Shown: piece by piece, positions 9,455 through 18,421 of the stretch | Layout of the letters: each line of letters starts with the position of its first letter | How positions within the stretch are numbered: the first letter of the stretch is position 1 | Source: Chitinophagaceae bacterium | Lineage (GTDB): Bacteria > Bacteroidota > Bacteroidia > Chitinophagales > Chitinophagaceae | Direction of reading: 5' to 3' | Length of the DNA: 51,038 nt | NCBI GenBank assembly: GCA_024707305.1 | Contig: JANPZZ010000019.1 | Location: forward strand, 1 to 51,038 | Program-made: the position numbers and the translations under genes | The notes under the pieces: generated by a model | What the model saw: only the letters and a program-made list of their open reading frames with translations | Database searches by the model: none | What the model was told of the DNA's origin: nothing

Positions 9455-10342
9455 CTAAAATTTGAACTTCCCCAATACTTTAACCAGTTCGCGCGTATAC
9501 TTTTCATCCGTGTCCAGTTCAGGATCGAGTATCGTTAGTGTGATGCCCGTAAACCGTGGATGTATAAATAAAGTACCCAGTATATCCGTCAGCTCTTCAT
9601 AACTCAACCCATCCGGCGTGCGGCTGTCTACGCAGGGCATTATATTGTCGTTTAAAACATCCACATCAAAATGAATCCAAAAACCATCCACATTTTCATT
9701 ATTCATTTGATCCAGAAAATCCATAGCGAGAGAAACCATTCCCCTTGCGCGCATGGCATGTAATGGGTAATAAGTTGCCTCAGAATTTCGCACTTCACTT
9801 TCGTATTCATCATCATATTCGCGGTTGCCTACACACCATATTAATGGTTCATCAATATAATTTTTAAATCCGTCGAGTTTTGTAAGGCCCTCATATCCCC
9901 TACCGGCTACAAGTGAAGCAGCCATCCCGCCCGCACCGCCTGTTGACGATAACCGTATGTCCATAAAGTCGGTATGTCCATCAAGATAAAACAATCCAAA
10001 TCGTCCCTCCCGACGTAAAGCCAGGGCCGCGCCGGTTAAGATGCTGCAATCGCCTCCCAACATCCAAATCACTTTGTTGCCCTGCAAATGCATTTCCATC
10101 TCACCCGCCAGCTTTTGTGTGTACATACGCAAAGCCGGTACATTCAACAAACCCGATTCTTCATCACGCACACCTGAATACGCTGGCGCCTCTACCGTTA
10201 TGTCCATTACAGGTTTTAATTTATCATGCAAACCATGTTTCCGTAACCAGGCTGGCAATTTCCGCACGCCGGGCTCATGGCCGGGATAAGGCTCACGCAA
10301 TCCAAGATTGGAAGGACAGTTTAGTATAACAACATCACGCAT
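9455..10342 (-). CDS. Arginase/agmatinase-family ureohydrolase
   Basis: Binuclear manganese ureohydrolase of 295 residues, intact. All three metal motifs are present: GGDCS (around residue 97), DGHTDFMD (around 121, matching the DAHxD block), and HFDVDVLND (around 224, matching SxDxDxxDP). The family hydrolyses arginine, agmatine, guanidinobutyrate or formiminoglutamate. The glycine in DGHTD and the His before FDVDV depart slightly from classical arginase, so I do not name a substrate. It is the first gene of a likely two-gene unit with the M19 peptidase downstream. Confidence 0.85.
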   Translation of the reverse strand: MRDVVILNCPSNLGLREPYPGHEPGVRKLPAWLRKHGLHDKLKPVMDITVEAPAYSGVRDEESGLLNVPALRMYTQKLAGEMEMHLQGNKVIWMLGGDCSILTGAALALRREGRFGLFYLDGHTDFMDIRLSSTGGAGGMAASLVAGRGYEGLTKLDGFKNYIDEPLIWCVGNREYDDEYESEVRNSEATYYPLHAMRARGMVSLAMDFLDQMNNENVDGFWIHFDVDVLNDNIMPCVDSRTPDGLSYEELTDILGTLFIHPRFTGITLTILDPELDTDEKYTRELVKVLGKFKF

Positions 10343-10467
10343 AAGCCTGAAAAGTTACAAAAAAACGTCCACTACCTATTTTATCTTGTAGAATGATAGC
10401 TTCCATAAGCGGGATTCACTTAATTTTAATAGACTGAGTATTTTAAAACAACCAAACTGTATTCGCC

Positions 10468-12040
10468 TTGCGCGTTCTTAAACCAGCTTCCTTTGTTCTG
10501 ATACTACTGATACTGGCAAAATTTGTCATACAGTACCTGGTTGTACATCCCGCTTACGATCTTCAGCGCGATGAATATTTACACCTCGACCAGGCAAATC
10601 ACCTGGCCTGGGGTTACGCTTCTGTACCGCCTGTTACATCCTGGATTTCATGGATGATACTTAGACTGGGAAATGGAGAATTCTGGGTGCGCTTTTTCCC
10701 TGCACTTTTCGGGGCTCTTACAATCGTTGTTGTTTGGGAAACAACCCGCCGGCTCGGAGGCAAACTTTTTGCACTTACCGCAGCAGCTGTAGCCATTTTA
10801 TTTTCTTCTCTATTACGGTTGAATATGTTGTTTCAGCCTAACTCCCTGGAAATACTTTGCTGGACAACATTCTTCTATTTGATCATCGTCTATATTCAAA
10901 CCGAAAAACCAAAGTGGTTATACATCGCTGCCATCGTATTCGCCATTGGCTTTTTAAATAAATACAATATCGTGTTTATGGTTGCAGGATTGATTCCTGC
11001 AATTTTGATAGTACCGCAGCGCAAGCTTTTTCTCAATAAACATTTGATGGGTGCAGCAGTGCTGGCGCTGCTTTTAATATCACCCAATCTTATTTGGCAA
11101 TGGCAGAATAATTTTCCGGTATTCAGGCATCTTGAAGAACTCGCAACAACGCAGCTTCTTCATGTCAGAAGAAGTGATTTCCTGATCGATCAGGTGTTCT
11201 TTTTTTATTGGGTCTATCCTGGTATTGATCGCAGCGTGGGTTAGTCTTTTCAAATATCCCCCATTTCGTCTCTATCATTTTTTCCTGTTATCCTTTCTAT
11301 TTACAATGCTCATTTTCGTTTATTTTAAAGCGAAGAGTTATTATGCCATTGGTCTTTATCCAATCTACATGGCATTTGGCGCTGTATATATTGAAAAGAT
11401 ATTTGAGACGGGTTGGAAAAGATGGTTGCGTGTACTCGCTATTGCACTACCGGTTTTATTTTTTATCCCGATGCTCAAACGTTCATTCCCACTCAAAGAG
11501 CCAAATCAGTTAATCGAAGATGCAAGGAAGGAAGGACTCGATAAGCACCGTTGGGAAGATGGAAAAGAATATCCTATTTCGCAGGACTTTGCAGATATGC
11601 TTGGCTGGAGGGAGTTGGCTATAAAAACGGAAAGTCTTTTCTTTAAAATCAACAAAGAGAAAAGCACGATCGTGATATGCGATAATTATGGTGAGGCAGG
11701 CGCTATCAATTATTATAAAGCAACAGAAGCCTTCCGTGCACAGTCTTTCAATGCAGATTATTTGATTTGGCTGGATGAAGAATTAAAGAAAAGTAACATC
11801 GAATACTCAGACATGATTTTTGTACGACAACCGGGCAGGGATGCTCCTGCAGAAGCGCATCAGGCTTTTGAAAACATTGTTGTTGTTGACAGCATTACCC
11901 ATCCATGGGCAAGGGAATTGGGCACGCGTATTTTTTGGTTTAAAAATGCAAAGGTCAATTTGCGGGAGTATTTGCAAACGATTGTAACCTCCCAATTGAA
12001 CGAAGCAAAAACGGGTAAACGTAAAGAAGAAAATCAATAG
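10468..12040 (+). CDS. Glycosyltransferase family 39-like membrane protein (PMT/ArnT type)
   Basis: Polytopic membrane glycosyltransferase of about 523 residues that should use a polyprenyl-phosphate sugar donor. The first extracytoplasmic loop has the expected acidic motif (YDLQRDEYLHLDQANHLAWG), followed by about ten hydrophobic helices and a soluble C-terminal domain. A seven-T run at 11200-11206 has one extra base; removal gives FFFIGSILVLIAAWVSLF. The only in-frame start I find is TTG at 10468, because a stop lies 24 bases upstream; a hidden indel near the start is possible. The acceptor is unknown. It is convergent with the small gene at 12119. Confidence 0.8.
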
Positions 12041-12118
12041 AAGGCCCCACGGAATGGTATGTAACCGGCCAATTAATATGAAGGTTTTACTGTTACGATT
12101 TGATTTTGCTAGATCGAT

Positions 12119-12364
12119 CTATTTCAAGTTCCTTTCTAACTCCGCGGCAATTTCTTTCAACAAATTCATATCGGGTGTTTTTCGAAAAGGGATTTCGGCG
12201 GGAATTACGGCGCGAAAATTTCTTTCTTCGTCGGGCTCAAATAAAACTTCCACATCTTCTACCTGGATTGCGATTTTATAGGTAAATCCCATTTCGCGCA
12301 GCTCTCCATCGAATTCAAGAATTTCATTTTTCCAGTTGATCTGGATCGTAAACGGTTGTGGCAT
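12119..12364 (-). CDS. Small conserved-looking hypothetical protein
   Basis: An 81-residue acidic protein starting MPQPFTIQINWKNEILEF, rich in Glu and Asp, ending AAELERNLK. I chose ATG at 12364 over an ATG 33 bases upstream because the hydrophilic core begins there. No signal peptide, cysteine motif or known domain is recognisable. Alternating hydrophobic residues suggest a small beta-rich fold with a C-terminal helix. Its promoter side faces the palindrome array, whose first palindrome lies about 60 bases away. I assign no function. Confidence 0.55.
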   Translation of the reverse strand: MPQPFTIQINWKNEILEFDGELREMGFTYKIAIQVEDVEVLFEPDEERNFRAVIPAEIPFRKTPDMNLLKEIAAELERNLK

Positions 12365-12424
12365 GCCGCGAAGATACGGTGCTGCACACATTGTCATTGG
12401 AGAAGCGATTTAACCACACACGGA

Positions 12425-12589
12425 GTCCCGAAGGGACGATATATCTGTAGCAACACGCCATGCCCAAACGATCAAGTCCCGAAGGGACGACATATCTGTA
12501 GCAGCAACGATCGAACACAAACCGAGTCCCGAAGGGACGAAATATCGGTAGCAGCGCCAATCAAACACAAAACGGAGTCCCGAAGGGAC
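12425..12589 (+). repeat. Left block of palindromic 51-bp repeats (4 copies)
   Basis: Four direct copies of the palindrome GTCCCGAAGGGAC start at 12425, 12476, 12526 and 12577 (spacing 51, 50, 51). The first three are followed by the conserved tail CGAYATATCTGTAGCA or a close variant (one reads CGAAATATCGGTAGCA) and then a ~20-base linker. The fourth tail ends at CGATATATGAAT. From 12600 to 12764 I see no repeat or gene, only the leader of the transposase gene. Confidence 0.9.
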
Positions 12590-12764
12590 GATATATGAAT
12601 GCCCCTTCCTGGGGAGTTTTCAAAATCGTAACTACCAAAATCAAATACCCACCCCCAAATCCTTACGATGAAATCATCATGAAACTGCCGTTAAAATACC
12701 GGATGAGGATGTTTAAAACAACATTGTCCTACAACCACGAACGCATATGTTTGGAAAAAAAATT

Positions 12765-13226
12765 ATGGCAGGGACATACACACAGCTTTATATCCAATTC
12801 GTGTTCGCGGTCAAATTCCGTGCGGCATTGATCCATAATACCTGGGAGGATCAACTGTATAAATACATAACCGGCATTGTTCAAAAGAGAGGCCACAAGA
12901 TGTTACAGATAAACGGCATGCCAGACCATATTCATCTACTTGTCGGTTTTAACCCAAAAGAGTCGATATCGAATCTTATTCAAAAAATAAAATCGAATTC
13001 TTCTTTATGGGTGAATAAATCGAGGTTATGCAACTCGAGGTTCCAATGGCAGGAAGGTTACGGTGCCTTTTCGCATTCGAAGGATTCCCTTCCAAATGTT
13101 ATCAGATATATTGAGAATCAGAAATCACATCATAAAAAGATGTCGATGCGAGAAGAATATCAACTATTATTAAAAAAGTATGGCATCGAATACGATGAAC
13201 GATACGTCTTCAATGATCCAGAATAA
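12765..13226 (+). CDS. IS200/IS605-like Y1 transposase (REP-associated transposase candidate)
   Basis: Single-strand DNA transposase of the HUH/Y1 class (Transposase_17), 153 residues, intact. The N-terminus MAGTYTQLYIQFVFAV is typical of the group. The metal-binding HUH motif is DHIHLLVGF (around residue 57), and the catalytic Tyr is in VIRYIENQKSHH near residue 120, followed by EEYQLLLKKYGIEYDERY. I chose ATG at 12765, since the family begins at MA-x-TYTQ; an in-frame ATG lies 18 bases upstream. No TnpB/IscB partner is present. The gene is bracketed by the palindrome array, with the nearest palindromes at 12577 and 13288. That context fits a RAYT (REP-associated tyrosine transposase) or an IS200 copy living inside the array. 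Confidence 0.88.
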   Translation: MAGTYTQLYIQFVFAVKFRAALIHNTWEDQLYKYITGIVQKRGHKMLQINGMPDHIHLLVGFNPKESISNLIQKIKSNSSLWVNKSRLCNSRFQWQEGYGAFSHSKDSLPNVIRYIENQKSHHKKMSMREEYQLLLKKYGIEYDERYVFNDPE

Positions 13227-13287
13227 TTTGTTTTCTAAAGATGCGTCCGTTGGATCATGCCAACAAGATTGTTTGCTTCCTCATATC

Positions 13288-15540
13288 GTCCCTTCGGGAC
13301 TCAAACTTTTTGGAACGTGCCGGTTGTTACAGATATCGCGGCCCTTCGGGCCGCCCTTATTGCGGCATGTTCCAATCGTGTCTTCGTCAATTATTTTTTC
13401 TAACGACGTATACTATGAATTTCAAGATTCGTCCCGAAGGGACGATATATCTGTAGCAGCGAAGGGACGACATCTGGATGCAAACATTTGAATGATATCC
13501 CCACATTCAACGTTGGTTTCTCTTTCAGCAGATTGCCACATGCCGTCCCTTCGGGACTAATATTGAAAAGGTATGCCAATGCTACAGATATGGCGGCCCT
13601 TCGGGCCGCTGCGATTTCAAGTGTATTTCAAGTGTATTTCAATTGACCGATCTTCACCTTATTTTCCAGTCAGATAATTCCGAGTCAACGCATTCGTCCC
13701 GAAGGGACGACATATCTGTAGCAGCAAAGGGACGCCATATGGATGCAAACATTTGAATGATATCGCCACATTCGAGATGATTTTCTTTTTCGGCGGATTA
13801 CCACATGCCGTCCCTTCGGGACTAATATTTAATAGGTATGCCAAATGCTACAGATATCGCGGCCCTTCGGGCCGCCCTTATTGCGGCATGTTTCCAATCA
13901 TGCTTATTTTTCCAAAGACGTATACTTTGTATTTCACGATTCGTCCCGAAGGGACGATATATCTGTAGCTGCAACAATCAAACCCCAAACCGAGTCCCGA
14001 AGGGACGACATATCTGTAGCAGCGAAGGGACGACGTCTGGATGCAAACATTTGAATGAAATCACCACATTCAACGTTGGTTCCTCATTCGGTGGATTGCC
14101 ACGTGCCGTCCCTTCGGGACTCAAATTTTTTGGAACGTGCGGGTTGCTACAGATATCGCGGCCCTTCGGGCCACCGTTATTGCGGCATGTTCCTATCGTG
14201 TCTTCGTCAATTATTTTTTCTAACGACGTATACTATGAATTTCAAGATTCGTCCCGAAGGGACGATATATCTGTAACAACACGCCATGTCCAAACGATCA
14301 AGTCCCGAAGGGACGATATATCTGTAGCAACACGCCATGTCCAAACGATCAAGTCCCGAAGGGACGACATATCTGTAGCAGCGAAGGGACGACATCTGGA
14401 TGCAAACATTTGAATGAAATCACCACATTCAACGTTGGTTCCTCATTCGGTGGATTGCCACGTGCCGTCCCTTCGGGACTCAAATTTTGGAACGTGCGGG
14501 TTGCTACAGATATCGCGGCCCTTCGGGCCACCGTTATTGCGGCATGTTCCTATCGTGTCTTCGTCAATTATTTTTTCCAACAACGTATACTATGCATTTC
14601 ACGATTCGTCCCGAAGGGCCGCGATATCTGTAACAACACGCCATGTCCAAACGATCAAGTCCCGAAGGGACGATATATCTGTAGCAACGACAATCATACA
14701 CAAAACCGAGTCCCGAAGGGACGACATATCTGTAGCAGCGAAGGGACGACATATGGATGCAAACATTTGAATGAAATCACCACATTCAACGTTGGTTCCT
14801 CATTCGGTGGATTGCCACGTGCCGTCCCTTCGGGACTGAAATTTTGGAACGTGCGGGTTGCTACAGATATCGCGGCCCTTCGGGCCACCGTTATTGCGGC
14901 ATGTTCCTATCGTGTCTTCGTCAATTATTTTTTCTAACGACGTATACTATGAATTTCAAGATTCGTCCCGAAGGGACGATATATCTGTAACAACACGCCA
15001 TGTCCAAACGATCAAGTCCCGAAGGGACGACATATCTGTAGCAGCGAAGGGACGACATCTGGATGCAAACATTTGAATGATATCCCCACATTCGAGATGA
15101 TTTTCTTTTTCGGCGGATTACCACATGCCGTTCCTTCGGGACTGAAATTTTGGAACGTGCGGGTTGCTACAGATATCGCGGCCCCTTCGGGCCGCCCTTA
15201 TTGCGGCATGTTCCAATCGTGTCTTCGTCAATTATTTTTTCTAACGACGTATACTATGAATTTCACGATTCGTCCCGAAGGGACGATATATCTGTAGCAA
15301 CACGCCATGTCCAAACGATCAAGTCCCGAAGGGACGGTATATCTGTAGCAGCAACAATCAAATACAAAACCGAGTCCCGAAGGGACGATATATCTGTAGC
15401 AACGACAATCATACACAAAACCGAGTCCCGAAGGGACGATATATCTGTAGCAACACGCCATGCCCAAACGATCAAGTCCCGAAGGGACGATATATCTGTA
15501 GCAACGACAATCATACACAAAACCGAGTCCCGAAGGGACG
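13288..15540. repeat. Large REP-like palindrome array, right block
   Basis: I count about 18 GTCCCGAAGGGAC copies (one a GGGCC hybrid at 14608), 7 in the opposite orientation (GTCCCTTCGGGAC at about 13288, 13544, 13810, 14108, 14466, 14824, and a variant near 15130) and 7 of a second class, GGCCCTTCGGGCC (about 13338 to 15178). A higher-order unit of roughly 265-360 bp recurs; its segment GGATGCAAACATTTGAATGA starts at 13476, 13741, 14039, 14398, 14755 and 15061. The array ends with six exact 51-bp steps (15272, 15323, 15374, 15425, 15476, 15527). Open frames in both strands are by-products of the repeats. I see no gene between 13227 and 15601. Confidence 0.92.
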
Positions 15541-15601
15541 GTATATGGAATTACCAACCGATGGCAATTACAAACTCTGATTTGTTATACTACCATTATG
15601 A

Positions 15602-16090
15602 CTAATCCCTCGGCACGGGCAGATCAGAATTCCATATTTCACGGTAAATCTTCCATTTCGCATCTTCCTGCTTCCATATTGCTATAAACTTTCCTTTGTC
15701 GTAGCTGCCGCCTTTACCATCCGGGAAATTATAAGTCGCATCTTCTACCACAAACTCACCATTGCCAAATATATTCCCGTCGGGAATTTCCATAATCATT
15801 TCACCACCTTCCCCCACGTAGAAGTATTTTGCAATCGAATCTATTCCCCACCACCGCAGGAAGTTTCGGTGGATACACCATTGCATCTTTACAATATCGC
15901 TCTTCGAAAAATGAACGATCCTTTGCAGTAAACCGCTGAGTGTATGATTTATTCATCGTAGCAAATATGTCTTCACCGAATCCAGGCTAATTAAACTCGT
16001 AGAACCGGATGATGAATTATCACGGGATTCCTGCGCCGACTGACATGCGGCAAAACAAATTGTTAACAACATAAAAATGTATGCTTTCAT
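15602..16090 (-). CDS. NTF2-like (SnoaL/DUF4440) lipoprotein, frameshifted
   Basis: About 162 residues after repair. The start at 16090 gives a lipoprotein signal (MKAYIFMLLTICFAACQ) with the lipidated Cys in FAAC. The body carries NTF2-like features: FATMNKSYTQRFTAKD, then GIDSIAKYFY and FIAIWKQEDAKWKIYREIWN, the last being the typical final strand pair. Two indels break the frame, one between about 15,965 and 16,000 and one extra base near 15,844. Correcting them gives a span divisible by three. The fold is used for ligand binding or small-molecule chemistry and no substrate can be read. It lies just beyond the palindrome array. Confidence 0.65.
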
Positions 16091-16130
16091 AAACTATCAT
16101 TTTGGTAAATAAAAATGTGCTTTTGTATTT

Positions 16131-16250
16131 CCCCCACCCTCTACCATCCACCATCCACCATCCACCCTCTACCATCCACCATCCAACTTCAACCATCCCC
16201 CATCCACCATCCACCCTCCCCCATCTTCCCTCACCCCTCTCCCATCGATC
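16131..16250 (-). repeat. 7-nt tandem repeat tract overlapping the end of the YdeI-like gene
   Basis: The plus strand is made of 7-nt units CCACCAT, CTACCAT, CCACCCT, CCCCCAT with drift at the right end (CTTCCCT, CACCCCT). In the mRNA sense the units read ATGGTGG-like. The tract includes the stop codon of the upstream minus-strand gene (16231-16233). It ends about 40 bases before the start of the NTF2-like lipoprotein gene. I find no inverted partner. Confidence 0.8.
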
Positions 16251-16719
16251 TTCCCACAAAACTCCCCTTTCCTTTTAAAAAATCAATCGCACGAACTACA
16301 TTTCTGTCAACTGATTCTTCGGTCTTTAACGAAAGAATGTATTTCACAATTTCTTTTTGCAGTGAAGGTGAAAGCGAATTAAATTTCTCCCTCGCCAGTT
16401 GATCCTTCTTCAATGCCGCAATCCATTTCGGATGCGGTTTCAAACGTCTATCTACAGGGTCAAAGGTGATAGTAATATTCAACTGTTCACCAATTCTTCT
16501 CGGAGAATCCTTCAACATCATCGTATTGATGTATAATCGCCACGCCCCTTTATACTTCACCAGGTTTTGCTGATATGGCTGTGCGTTTACTGTCCCTTTC
16601 ACCGGAATCGCCCCTTTTGATTTTCCGGCATCTGATAAAATCTTTTCCAGGATTTTCTCCCGAACAAACACAAATGGATTGATGCCAATTATCTCGAGTA
16701 TGGCTTTGAATTTATACAT
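16231..16719 (-). CDS. YdeI/OmpD-associated-like protein with DUF1905 domain
   Basis: A 162-residue cytoplasmic protein. The N-terminal half (MYKFKAILE, then PFVFVREKILEKIL, GAIPVKGTVNAQPYQQNL) matches DUF1905. The C-terminal half (HPKWIAALKKDQLAREKFNS, then LSPSLQKEIVKYI) matches the YdeI/OmpD-associated helical domain. This architecture is widespread in Bacteroidota; the biochemical role is not established. I chose ATG at 16719; a TTG 12 bases upstream is also in frame. The last codons (GSFVGRSMGEG) run into the heptamer repeat tract, so the true C-terminus may have been altered by repeat growth. It starts 45 bases after mnmE on the same strand. Confidence 0.7.
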   Translation of the reverse strand: MYKFKAILEIIGINPFVFVREKILEKILSDAGKSKGAIPVKGTVNAQPYQQNLVKYKGAWRLYINTMMLKDSPRRIGEQLNITITFDPVDRRLKPHPKWIAALKKDQLAREKFNSLSPSLQKEIVKYILSLKTEESVDRNVVRAIDFLKGKGSFVGRSMGEG

Positions 16720-16764
16720 TGATGGGTTCAATTCTAATATCAGATCCCCGTGAATAATGAATAC

Positions 16765-18144
16765 CTATTTTCCGATACAAAAACTTCGAAAATATATAAT
16801 CTAGCATCTCCTCATTATTCACTTCGCCTGTGATTTCGCCGAGGTAATGTAGGCAGCGGCGGATGTCGAGAGCGAGCAGATCACCGGGGAGTTTGTTGTC
16901 GAGGCCGGCACGGATATCGTAAAGCGATTTTTGTACTTCCTTCAGGGCATGATAATGGCGTGCGTTGGTGACAATACTGCTTTCGATATTAATCTGTCCT
17001 GCGAGAACGGCATCTACCATTCGCACGCGGAGGGTTTCAAGATGAAGGTTGCTTTTCGCTGAGATAAAAATCAACTTATCAATTCCCCTGTACTTTTCGC
17101 GGGAGATCTCTTCTCCAGGTACATCAATCTTATTGCCAACCAACAGGTAGTTTACGCCTTCTTCTTCCAGGCGCTGGCGCCATTGGAGTAGTTCGTTAAT
17201 GTCGTCTGAAACATCAAACAGATAAATAACCAGGTCGGCATTTTTTCATTTTCTCCAGGCTGCGTTCCATGCCCACGCTTTCAATTGCATCCTGGGTGTG
17301 CTGGCGGATTCCCGCTGTATCTATCAAACGAAACAGAATTCCATCGATATTCAGCACTTCTTCAATCGTATCGCGTGTGGTGCCTGGTATATCGCTTACA
17401 ATTGCACGGTTCACGCAGCAGGGCATTCAGCAATGTGCTTTTACCTGCGTTGGGCTTACCAATGATGGCAACGCTTACGCCGTTCCTGATTACGTTTCCT
17501 AATCGGAAACTATTCACGAGTTCATCGGTGGTGATCGTGAGTTCTCGAATCAGATCATAAAATGCGGCACGGTCGGCAAACTCCACATCTTCCTGTGAAA
17601 AATCCAATTCCAGTTCTATTAGTGCGGAAAAGCGGATCATGCGGTCGCGCAGCTCGCGTAGTTGTTCGCTGAAACCTCCGCGCATCGTATGTAATGCCGC
17701 ACGTTGCGACGACTGGGTATTGCTGGCAATCAGGTCTGCAACTGCTTCCGCCTGCGCAAGGTCCATTTTACCATGCAAAAACGCACGTTGGGTAAACTCG
17801 CCGGGTTTGGCGAGTCGCGCACCTGCCTGTATGCAGGCACCAATTATTTGTTCCTGAATATAAGGCGAGCCATGACAGCTAATCTCCACCACATCTTCGC
17901 CAGTATAACTTCTGGGCGCTTTATAGAGACTAATTACCACTTCATCCAGCGGACGGTCATCCTGGCGCAGCATACCCACGTGCAGGGTATGTGAAGGCGC
18001 TGCCTGCAGGTCTTTTGAAGGAAATAATCCATCAATAATTTTAATTGCCTGCGCACCGCTTAAACGTATTAAAGCAATAGCCCCGATGCCCGGAGCCGTT
18101 GCTAATGCCACTATTGTATCGTCCCATCCTGCGCGAATTGCCAT
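16765..18144 (-). CDS. mnmE: tRNA uridine-5-carboxymethylaminomethyl modification GTPase MnmE
   Basis: Potassium-dependent GTPase that works with MnmG to modify the wobble uridine of several tRNAs. About 459 residues. The N-terminal folate-binding domain begins [20 protein letters not shown]. The G domain has G1 [33 protein letters not shown]3 DTAGIR and G4 NKID. The C-terminus repairs to IFSKFCIGK, the catalytic Cys motif. Frames break at about 17410 (probably two bases missing), at the run 17241-17246 (one extra), and at 16779-16783 (one extra), after which the stop is at 16765-16767. A TAATTTCG box ends 4 bases before the ATG. Confidence 0.92.
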
Positions 18145-18148
18145 GTCG

Positions 18149-18156
18149 CGAAATTA
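18149..18156 (-). promoter_or_regulatory. Candidate -7 box of mnmE
   Basis: Read on the minus strand this is TAATTTCG, one mismatch from the Bacteroidota -7 consensus TAnnTTTG. It is separated from the mnmE ATG by exactly four bases (CGAC). The spacing is the same as before the LMW-PTP and rlmN genes and would give a leaderless or nearly leaderless mRNA. Confidence 0.4.
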
Positions 18157-18163
18157 GGGAAAG

Positions 18164-18421
18164 TTCGATGATCGATGATCGATGACCGATGACCGATGAC
18201 CGATGACCGATGTCCGATGACCGATGTCCGATGACCGATGTCCAATGACCGATGTCCGATGACCGATGACCGATGACCGATGTCCGATGACCGATGTCCG
18301 ATGTCCGATGATCGATGACCGATGTATGCTTCGGTTGAAGATTTCCGTTCTGAAATGCGGAACGGGATTCCCCCCTTCGCATGCATCCGGACTCGACCAT
18401 CGACCATCCACCATCGAACAT
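18164..18421 (-). repeat. 7-nt tandem repeat (GATGACC/GATGTCC) with inverted partner, between tonB and mnmE
   Basis: From 18164 to 18325 about 22 heptamers GATGACC, GATGTCC or GATGATC follow each other. At 18393-18421 a short run of opposite sense (TCGACCATCGACCATCCACC then ATCGAACATC) touches the stop codon of the minus-strand tonB gene at 18422. A tonB transcript could pair the two arms around a loop of about 70 bases. Reading frames rich in HRSSVIGHRSS-type repeats across this tract are artefacts. Confidence 0.85.

Noticed and set aside
12425..15540. CRISPR array
   Set aside because: Direct repeats with ~20-base linkers at 51-bp steps look CRISPR-like. However, the linkers recur as two or three types, the repeats occur in both orientations, the palindromes are REP-like and no cas genes are present.
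15272..15540. Promoter or riboswitch array
   Set aside because: The repeated hairpins have no attached coding gene in sense and no aptamer-like conserved core beyond the palindrome and tail.
13241..15605. Open frames of 60-190 codons in the palindrome array, on both strands
   Set aside because: They repeat the same peptide pieces (such as SSRRDDISVAT or VPSGLDRLDMACCYRY) in step with the DNA repeats, have no start context and overlap each other. They are by-products of repeat composition.
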